This document shows, one piece after another, positions 1 through 5,347 of a stretch of 6,860 bases of DNA; position 1 is the first letter of the stretch; each line of letters opens with the position of its first letter. Origin of the DNA: DATKCJ01 sp035513275 (GTDB lineage: Bacteria > Verrucomicrobiota > Verrucomicrobiia > Opitutales > Opitutaceae). The notes below the pieces were generated by a model, which was given only the letters and a program-made list of their open reading frames with translations, had not been told where the DNA came from and searched no databases. The stretch lies in NCBI GenBank assembly GCA_035513275.1, contig DATKCJ010000122.1, positions 1 to 6,860 of the forward strand, read 5' to 3'. A program made the translations under genes and the position numbers.

Positions 1-1320
1 CGGGCCGATGTTCGTGCCCGTGACTGCAAGTCGTGCGACGGCCTGATAGTCGCCGAAGCCGAGCGCCTTCGTCTCAGCGAGAGACTTGATGCCGGCTTCG
101 ATCGCAGCATCGCTCGAGAGGTCAATTGCGGTGATCGCAGCGATCAGTTCGGCGAGACGGGCCTTCGGGTCGCCCTTGGCCATGACTTTATCCTTCACCT
201 TCGCGTCGACCGGGTACTCTTCGGTGAAGAAATAGATCGTGTAGGCGCCGAGTTCATCCACCGATTTGATCTTCGGTTGCGCGAGGAGCATGATTTCGCG
301 GAAGTAGGCGTCGTTGGCCACGACACTTGCGCCGTTGGGCTGGCTGGCGAAATACTCCTTCGCGAGCGCGATGAAGAGGTCGGCCGGCTGCTCCAGCAGA
401 TAGACCATGTTCATGTTCGCGAGCTTCTTGCCGTCGAATCGGGCGTTGCTCTGGTTTATCGCAGGCAGATCGAACAGCCGGATAATCTCTTCGATCGGCA
501 TCTTCTCGCGGTCGTCGCCTGGATTCCAGCCAAGCAGCGCAAGGTAGTTCACCACCGCCTCCGGTAGGAAACGCCGCTGGCGATACTCCTCGATCAGCGC
601 ACCCTGGTCGCGCTTGCTCATCTTCCCCTGCCCCATCTCGGGCGATTTCAGGATGAGCGGGATATGCGCGAACGCCGGCGGCGTGGCACCGAAACCTTCG
701 TAGAGGCGCACGTGCTTGCTCGTGTTTGAGAGGTGGTCCTCGCCGCGGATGATGTGCGTCACTTTCATCGTGATGTCGTCGACGACGTTCGCGAAATGAA
801 AGATGGGACTCCCGTCCGAGCGGAAGATCACGAAATCCTCGTCCTCTGTTCGCTCGACGCGGCCGCGGATGAGGTCGTCGATCACGACCGGCTCGCACTT
901 CACCTTCTCGACCTCCTTCTTCCGGTGGTCATCGAAAACCGTGTAGCGATCTCCGAGGAGCTTGAACCATACTGCGCCGTCCTTTTCGTAGGCGCGACCG
1001 GTGTCGAGGAGTTGCCGTTTGTATTGCTCGTAGATCACGCCGCGCTGGCTTTGGAGGTAAGGCCCAAAGTCGCCGCGCTCGACGCCGCCCGCCGGATCTG
1101 GCCCCTCGTCCCAATCCATCCCGAGCCACGCGAGGCTGTCGTAGATGAGTTCAAGGTATTCCTTGCGGTTGCGCTCCTTGTCAGTGTCCTCGACGCGCAG
1201 TATGAACACGCCGCCGGTGTGGCGGGCGTAGAGCCAGTTGAACAGCGCTGTGCGCGCGCTCCCAATGTGAAAGAACCCGGTGGGACTGGGAGAAAAGCGG
1301 ACTCGGACTTGCGATGACAT
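1..1320 (-). CDS. gltX: Glutamyl-tRNA synthetase, 3' end cut by the window edge
   Basis: Class I aminoacyl-tRNA synthetase that charges tRNA-Glu (in some bacteria also tRNA-Gln) with glutamate in the cytoplasm. The first 440 residues are visible. The Rossmann catalytic core opens with RVRFSPSPTGFFHIGS, which contains the HIGH-type signature at residues 18-21. LRVEDTD follows at 41-47, DDLIRGRV near 148-155, RGEDHLSNT at 192-200 and the second ATP motif KMSKR at 233-237. The anticodon-binding region follows. Bacterial GluRS proteins are usually about 465-510 residues, so roughly 30-70 residues are missing past position 1. The Cys-x-Cys that many proteobacterial enzymes carry after the 'AYE' segment is absent: residues 111-120 read YEKDGAVWFK, so the zinc-free form is likely. 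The ATG at 1320 is chosen because the conserved RVRFSPSPTG starts five residues later and no in-frame ATG lies just upstream. No Shine-Dalgarno sequence is visible before it. The 156 bp upstream hold a palindrome (core 1427-1462) and no promoter I can name. The family call is near certain; a GluQ-type specificity cannot be excluded. Confidence 0.97.
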   Translation of the reverse strand, partial: MSSQVRVRFSPSPTGFFHIGSARTALFNWLYARHTGGVFILRVEDTDKERNRKEYLELIYDSLAWLGMDWDEGPDPAGGVERGDFGPYLQSQRGVIYEQYKRQLLDTGRAYEKDGAVWFKLLGDRYTVFDDHRKKEVEKVKCEPVVIDDLIRGRVERTEDEDFVIFRSDGSPIFHFANVVDDITMKVTHIIRGEDHLSNTSKHVRLYEGFGATPPAFAHIPLILKSPEMGQGKMSKRDQGALIEEYRQRRFLPEAVVNYLALLGWNPGDDREKMPIEEIIRLFDLPAINQSNARFDGKKLANMNMVYLLEQPADLFIALAKEYFASQPNGASVVANDAYFREIMLLAQPKIKSVDELGAYTIYFFTEEYPVDAKVKDKVMAKGDPKARLAELIAAITAIDLSSDAAIEAGIKSLAETKALGFGDYQAVARLAVTGTNIGP

Positions 1321-1425
1321 GGAGCCAACGATTCGGCGCGATGGGCCCCCGCGTGGCAAAGAAAAACACAGCCGGCACGCCCATTCCAGCCCGCCCGCAA
1401 ATCCTCCGACCGCCGCTCTCCACGA

Positions 1426-1463
1426 AGCCAGCGTTCTGTTACGGTCGTTACAAAACGCTGGTT
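1426..1463. repeat. Imperfect 38-bp palindrome, copy A, between gltX and the PaaX-like gene
   Basis: Two 17-base arms (1427-1443 and 1446-1462) flank a central 'gt', and one further a/t pair extends the structure at 1426/1463. Three positions of the arms do not pair. The core reads ctgttacggtcgttacaaaa. It matches copy B (2278-2313) at 32 of 36 positions in the same orientation. It lies 14 bp beyond the stop codon of the PaaX-like gene and about 106 bp upstream of the gltX start. No T-run follows it on either strand, so an ordinary intrinsic terminator is unlikely. It could be an operator, a cruciform-forming site or a dispersed REP-like repeat; sequence alone does not decide. Confidence 0.85.
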
Positions 1464-1476
1464 GGCGTGATACGGT

Positions 1477-2259
1477 TCAGACCTTGTTCACGCCGAAGAT
1501 CCTCCGCAGCGATTTCATCCGGCGCTGGAATACCTCCCGGCCTCGATACCCGGCTGGCAATAGTTCTGCGGGCAAGAGCGGATCGCCTGAAAGGGCCCGT
1601 CGCCACGCTTTCCACTCGACCTCAATCCAAGCGCTCCAAGACCGCCCGCTCTTACTGAAGGGCATGTCTTCGAGCACCTCCAGATACACTTCGTAATCGC
1701 GATTGATCCTGGCGAAGTCCCAGGCCCCGGCGACCAGATCAGAGTCCGACTCCCCACCGCATGGCCGGGCCTCCATGAGTGTCAGCATCTCAACATCTAT
1801 ATCGAGACCCAGAAGCATCCGGCCAATTTCCACCGGCGGATCCGGACTCACCCAAACACTGTTCTGAAGATAGCCGAAGCGCAGTTCACGCAGGCCCCTG
1901 CAAAGGCGCATCCTGTGGGCGCGATGCGATTCTGGTATGTCGAACAGGACCAGCCTCCAGCGCCCGTCCCATTTTCGCGCCCACCCCGCCTCCGGATCCA
2001 TCCCCCCGAGCGCCATGTCTCGTCCCGCAGCCGTAATTCGGAAAACCCGGTCGAGACTTGCCGCGCTCGCGGGCGCGCTCTCAACCCACCCTTGCGACTC
2101 GAACTGAGCGAGTTTCCGGCGAAACCTTTGCGAACCGAACCACCGATCCCAAACGGCCTGCGCAGCATGCATGGAGACTTCGCCTGCAGCCTCCGACAGC
2201 ATCAACGCGAGTTGCAGAGACGGCCCCACTGGAGTTCCCATCCCGAAAGAGCGAGGCAT
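1477..2259 (-). CDS. PaaX-family transcriptional regulator-like protein with Cas2-like middle domain
   Basis: A 260-residue protein of the PaaX family, whose founding member represses phenylacetate-degradation genes in response to phenylacetyl-CoA. Residues about 12-85 form an N-terminal segment consistent with a winged helix (FRRKLAQFESQGWVE, then RVFRITAAGRDMAL). Residues 97-140 hold the family's central core, WDGRWRLVLFDIPE followed by LRFGYLQNSVWVSP, a region with a Cas2-like fold in PaaX proteins. Residues about 177-245 match the PaaX C-terminal domain, including WKAWRRALSGDPLLP and AELLPAGYRG. At 260 residues it is shorter than E. coli PaaX (about 316). The start is the ATG at 2259, preceded almost directly by GGAG. 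The frame stays open to a TTG at 2277 that would add six residues, MRFFRR. The gene lies between gltX and the carbamoylase on the same strand, and palindromes sit just outside both ends. No phenylacetate gene is present, so the effector and targets are unknown; local autoregulation is an inference. Family call is strong, function weak. Confidence 0.88.
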   Translation of the reverse strand: MPRSFGMGTPVGPSLQLALMLSEAAGEVSMHAAQAVWDRWFGSQRFRRKLAQFESQGWVESAPASAASLDRVFRITAAGRDMALGGMDPEAGWARKWDGRWRLVLFDIPESHRAHRMRLCRGLRELRFGYLQNSVWVSPDPPVEIGRMLLGLDIDVEMLTLMEARPCGGESDSDLVAGAWDFARINRDYEVYLEVLEDMPFSKSGRSWSAWIEVEWKAWRRALSGDPLLPAELLPAGYRGREVFQRRMKSLRRIFGVNKV

Positions 2260-2275
2260 TCTCCGGAAGAAACGC

Positions 2276-2315
2276 AAGCCAGCGCTCTGTAACGGTCGTT
2301 ACAGAACGCTGGCTT
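2276..2315. repeat. Near-perfect 40-bp palindrome, copy B, upstream of the PaaX-like gene
   Basis: Two 19-base arms (2276-2294 and 2297-2315) flank a central 'gt' with only one mismatch in the arms. The inner core, tgtaacggtcgttaca, is a perfect inverted repeat around the two central bases. It spans about 17 to 56 bp upstream of the PaaX-like ATG, where a promoter or operator would be expected, and about 90 bp past the carbamoylase stop codon. It matches copy A (core 1427-1462) at 32 of 36 bases. It could fold into a long hairpin as RNA, but no uninterrupted U-tract follows on the minus strand, where TTGCGTTTCTTCC comes next. A regulator-binding site or a dispersed palindromic repeat therefore fits better than a terminator. 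Confidence 0.88.
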
Positions 2316-2405
2316 CGCCTTTGCCGGACATTTGCGATGTCACTCTCCGGCGAGACGAGTTCCACAACCGACATCTAAGTGGTGGGCCAACCGTCGCGCG
2401 CGCCG

Positions 2406-3656
2406 TCAACCCTTGGCGGCGATCCACGCCATCGCCTTGGATGCGAGACGGTCGAACGCGACGACGCTCTGCTCGATGTGCTCCTGCTTCGTGTCCTCAA
2501 TCTTATTGTGGCTGATTCCATGCAGGCTCTGCGCGAACATCATCACGGTCGGGATGCCGACGCCGCACGGCTCGGCCGCATCGTGCAGCGGGCCCGACGG
2601 CAGCCGATGCGAAACGCCGCACGTCTCCTTGATTGCCGCATCGCACATCTCGATGAGCTTCGGATGAAACGGCCGCGGTTCGATCTGCCAGAGGCGGCTC
2701 CACGACACGGAAACGTTCCCTTCGGCTGCGAAGCGCTCCGACGCCTCCTTCGCCTCGGCGAGCATCCGCGCGAGCGTCGCGCCGTCGAGGTGACGCTGGT
2801 CGAGCGTGATCGTGCATTCTTCGACAACGCTCGTGACGATGCCGGGCTTCGTCGTGCAAGAGCCGATGGTGCACACGCCGCCGTTGAGGTCGGTGATATT
2901 GTAGATCTCCTGGCTCATCTTGCCCGCCGCAAGAAACGCGTCCTTGCGCCGGTTCATCGGCGTGCTCCCCGAGTGCGCCGCCTGACCGCGAAACGTTATC
3001 GCGTGTCGCTCCACGCCAAACGTCCCGAGCACCGCGCCGAGCGGTTTGTCGAGGTCAAGCAGCACAGGCCCCTGTTCGATGTGCAGTTCGAGGTAGGCAG
3101 CGGCGTGCTTAAGCTCCTTGCCACTGTCCTTCACTCGCTCGAAATCGATGCCCACACGCTTCAGCGCGTCAGGAAGCGCTACACCATCGCGGTCGCGCAA
3201 GCCGCGAGCTTCATTCATGTTCAGCGAGCCCGAGCACGCAGACGAACCGAACAAGCTCTTCCCGAATCGAGCGCCCTCCTCGTCGGCCCAATCGACCAGA
3301 CGCACGGTCACCGGCGGGCGACCGCTGTATTGCGCGCTGATTCGCCGTAGCGACTCGAGTCCCGCCAACGTATTCAAGCAACCGTCGAGCCAGCCGCCGT
3401 TGGGCACCGAGTCGATGTGGCCGCCGATGAGAACCGCGCGCGACGACTCGCCCGCAAGTGTCGCCCAGAGATTGCCAGCCTCGTCGGTGTGCACCTCGAC
3501 AGGCAGCCCGGCGAGTTTCACCTTCAGCCAGTCGCGCGCCTTCACCCACGTGTCGGTGAACGCCACGCGATGCGCGCCGGTCACGTCGCCAGTCATCGCG
3601 CGCAGCTCCTTGAGCTCGGCCACGGTTCGTTTCGGATCAACTTTCAAGTTTTCCAT
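2406..3656 (-). CDS. M20-family Zn-dependent N-carbamoyl-amino-acid hydrolase (probable beta-ureidopropionase)
   Basis: Cytoplasmic amidohydrolase of the hydantoinase/carbamoylase branch of peptidase family M20. It is predicted to cleave an N-carbamoyl amino acid to the amino acid, CO2 and ammonia. With preT and preA next door, N-carbamoyl-beta-alanine or its methyl homologue is the likeliest substrate; allantoate or an N-carbamoyl-alpha-amino acid is the alternative. The expected two-metal ligands are visible: His80 in GGHIDSVPNGG, Asp91 in LDGCLN, Glu126/Glu127 in DWADEEGARFG, His192 in LHIEQGP and His383 in GISHNKIEDT. The lid/dimer domain lies at about 215-330 with RGQAAHSGSTPMNRRKDA, and SGPLHDA is at 354-360. 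At 416 residues it has the usual family length. The usual 'DGALGV' after the bridging Asp reads DGCLNT here. The start at 3656 (MENLKVDP) fits family length; the frame continues to an ATG at 3698 that would add 14 unconserved residues. No ribosome-binding site is seen at either. It is divergent from preT, across 186 bp. Family call sure; exact substrate inferred. Confidence 0.9.
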   Translation of the reverse strand: MENLKVDPKRTVAELKELRAMTGDVTGAHRVAFTDTWVKARDWLKVKLAGLPVEVHTDEAGNLWATLAGESSRAVLIGGHIDSVPNGGWLDGCLNTLAGLESLRRISAQYSGRPPVTVRLVDWADEEGARFGKSLFGSSACSGSLNMNEARGLRDRDGVALPDALKRVGIDFERVKDSGKELKHAAAYLELHIEQGPVLLDLDKPLGAVLGTFGVERHAITFRGQAAHSGSTPMNRRKDAFLAAGKMSQEIYNITDLNGGVCTIGSCTTKPGIVTSVVEECTITLDQRHLDGATLARMLAEAKEASERFAAEGNVSVSWSRLWQIEPRPFHPKLIEMCDAAIKETCGVSHRLPSGPLHDAAEPCGVGIPTVMMFAQSLHGISHNKIEDTKQEHIEQSVVAFDRLASKAMAWIAAKG

Positions 3657-3842
3657 GTGCTGGTCGGCTTGGTTTTCGCACTCGTGTGGCACCGGCATCG
3701 GGCGGCACGCGCCGCGTGTCGCGGGACGGGTGTCCCTTTTACGGCTTGGAAACTAGCGTCTTCCGCACACCATTCAATTCCGATTCTGCCGCCCATCGCG
3801 AAGGACGCCGAAACTTTTCCGCGCGTTCTTCGCGAACGCACC
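3657..3842. promoter_or_regulatory. Divergent intergenic region between the carbamoylase gene and preT
   Basis: These 186 bp separate the 5' ends of two divergent genes and must hold the promoters for the carbamoylase (leftward) and preTA (rightward), unless transcription enters from farther away. A weak sigma70-like -35 hexamer, ttggaa at 3746-3751, faces preT, but I see no convincing -10 element at the right distance. The tgtaacg/cgttaca palindrome that brackets the PaaX-like gene is absent, which argues against that protein acting here through the same site. No riboswitch or strong inverted repeat was recognised. Confidence 0.4.
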
Positions 3843-5291
3843 ATGCCAAACCAGCAGCTTCCGAAGCATTCTGCCATCGAGATCCGGATGGCCGACATCA
3901 AGCCGCCCTACCGGCCTACTGAAGCAGTCATCGAGGCAAATCGATGCCTCTTCTGCTACGACGCTCCGTGCATCATGGCGTGCCCGACGGGCATCGACAT
4001 CCCGACGTTCATCAAGCGCATCGCCAACGGCAACCCAACCGGCGCCGCAAAAACCATCCTCGCCGCGAACATTCTCGGCGCGAGTTGCGCACGCGTTTGC
4101 CCGACCGAGGTTTTGTGCGAGGGCGCGTGCGTCGTCCTCGATCGCGAGGGCGACCCGGTGAAGATCGGCCGCCTTCAGCGCCATGCCACAGACTCTGTCG
4201 CGGGCCGCGCCGCATCACTCCTCCCGAAACCGCTTCCTTCAACTGGCAAGCGCATCGCCGTTGTTGGCGCAGGCCCGGCCGGTCTTGGTTGCGCGACTGA
4301 ACTCGCGCGACTTGGCCACAAGGTTGTCGTGTTCGAGCGCGCGGAGCAGGCCGGCGGCCTCAACACCTACGGCATCGCCTACTACAAGATGAAGCCGGTG
4401 ATCAGCCTCGAGGAGGTGGAACTCGTCCGCAGCCTCGGCGTGGAGATCCGCTGCAGCGTCGAGGTCGGCAATGACTTTTCAGCTGCGCAGCTCGAGTCGG
4501 AGTTCGACGCCATCTTCCTCGGCGTCGGCCTCGGAGACGGCGCGAAGCTGCGCATCCCCGGCGAAAATCTCGCAGGCGTTCGCGACGCGCTCGACTTCAT
4601 CCGCGAGATTCACACGAAACCGCTTCACGAAGTCGCAGTCGGCTCGAATGTCGCCGTCATCGGCTGCGGCAACACCGCGATCGACGCGGCCACGCAAGCC
4701 CGACGCTTGAGCGCAGGACGGGTCGTCGTGATCTATCGCCGCAGCGAGTCCGACATGTCGGCCTACGGCTTCGAATACAAACTCGCGCAGGCCGACGGCG
4801 CTCAGTTCATGTTCAACACAATGCCGGTCGAGGTTGTCAGCGAAGGCGGACGTGTGACTGGTCTCAAGCTCGTGCGGACCCGCAACTCGCCCGGTGGACG
4901 CGCCGAGCCGCTCCCTGGCACGGAGTTCACGATGCCGTTCGACCTGGTGCTGAAGGCCGTGGGACAGGAAAAGCAGGGCCCGCTAGTAACGCGACTCTTC
5001 CCCGGGCTCGCGATCGACGGTCGCGGCGTGGTCCAGCGCGACCCACTAACCGGCGCCACGAATCTGCCGAAGATTTTCGCGGGCGGCGACTGCGGCAACG
5101 GCGGACGCGAGGTCGTCAACGCCGTCGGCGAGGGCAAGAAGGCCGCGCGCGGAATCCACGCGATGCTCTCCGGCGAGACCGTGGCAGGACCTGTGCAGCC
5201 GTCGCGCCTCGGCGCAAACGATGGCGCGCAGGGTTCCGGACTCCGCGCCCCGATCCGCTCCCACGAACTCGAAGCACAATTGCTGGAGTAG
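3843..5291 (+). CDS. preT: Dihydropyrimidine dehydrogenase, Fe-S/FAD/NAD(P) subunit PreT
   Basis: Electron-input subunit of the two-part bacterial dihydropyrimidine dehydrogenase. It takes electrons from NAD(P)H and passes them through FAD and Fe-S clusters to PreA for reduction of uracil and thymine. The 482 residues match the N-terminal half of mammalian DPD and glutamate synthase small-chain proteins. Cysteines 35, 38, 43, 47, 82, 86, 92 and 96 lie in an N-terminal Fe-S domain. Gln112 in IGRLQRHATD aligns by eye with the Gln that ligates one cluster in mammalian DPD. The FAD Rossmann motif VVGAGPAG is at 141-147 and AGGLNTYGI at 170-178. The NAD(P) Rossmann motif VIGCGNTAID is at 272-281 with VIYRR at 296-300. 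IFAGGDCGNGGREVV at 411-425 closes the FAD domain. The frame is open upstream to 3417, but that part is antisense to the carbamoylase. The ATG at 3843 gives the normal family length, though it lacks a Shine-Dalgarno; a second in-frame ATG is at 3888. The last 40 residues look unconserved. NADH versus NADPH use cannot be read safely. Confidence 0.93.
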   Translation: MPNQQLPKHSAIEIRMADIKPPYRPTEAVIEANRCLFCYDAPCIMACPTGIDIPTFIKRIANGNPTGAAKTILAANILGASCARVCPTEVLCEGACVVLDREGDPVKIGRLQRHATDSVAGRAASLLPKPLPSTGKRIAVVGAGPAGLGCATELARLGHKVVVFERAEQAGGLNTYGIAYYKMKPVISLEEVELVRSLGVEIRCSVEVGNDFSAAQLESEFDAIFLGVGLGDGAKLRIPGENLAGVRDALDFIREIHTKPLHEVAVGSNVAVIGCGNTAIDAATQARRLSAGRVVVIYRRSESDMSAYGFEYKLAQADGAQFMFNTMPVEVVSEGGRVTGLKLVRTRNSPGGRAEPLPGTEFTMPFDLVLKAVGQEKQGPLVTRLFPGLAIDGRGVVQRDPLTGATNLPKIFAGGDCGNGGREVVNAVGEGKKAARGIHAMLSGETVAGPVQPSRLGANDGAQGSGLRAPIRSHELEAQLLE

Positions 5292-5312
5292 CCCCGCTCC
5301 GGCTCTGGTCAC

Positions 5313-5339
5313 TCCGCAATCCGAATTCCGCAATCCGAA
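5313..5339 (+). repeat. Two 13-bp direct repeats in the preT-preA gap
   Basis: The unit tccgcaatccgaa occurs at 5313-5325 and again at 5327-5339, with a single base between the copies. The repeats fill about half of the 56-bp gap between the preT stop and the preA start and end 8 bp before the preA ATG. They replace the place where a ribosome-binding site would sit. Short runs of this type are, from memory, common between genes in some Verrucomicrobiota; their function is unknown to me. Confidence 0.75.
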
Positions 5340-5347
5340 ATCCTCAG

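Noticed and set aside
733..1317. A 194-codon open frame on the plus strand opposite gltX
   Set aside because: The gltX frame on the other strand is unbroken with HIGH and KMSKR motifs; this frame has no family signature.
2278..2313. Palindrome B as an intrinsic terminator of the carbamoylase gene
   Set aside because: The hairpin would be strong, but no continuous U-tract follows it in the carbamoylase sense, and a matching palindrome past the PaaX-like gene also lacks one.
1426..2315. The palindrome pair as a CRISPR array or classical IS ends
   Set aside because: Only two copies exist, separated by a whole gene rather than short spacers. Each is palindromic in itself, in direct orientation, no target-site duplication was recognised, and no transposase motif is present.
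2379..3350. A 323-codon open frame on the plus strand
   Set aside because: It mirrors the carbamoylase coding strand, is very rich in Arg, His and Ala and has no recognisable motif. Long antisense frames are expected in GC-rich coding DNA.
3417..3842. Upstream extension of the preT frame by 142 codons
   Set aside because: The extension is antisense to the conserved N-terminus of the carbamoylase and then crosses the intergenic region. It shows no family similarity, and PreT proteins begin near the Fe-S domain, matching the ATG at 3843.
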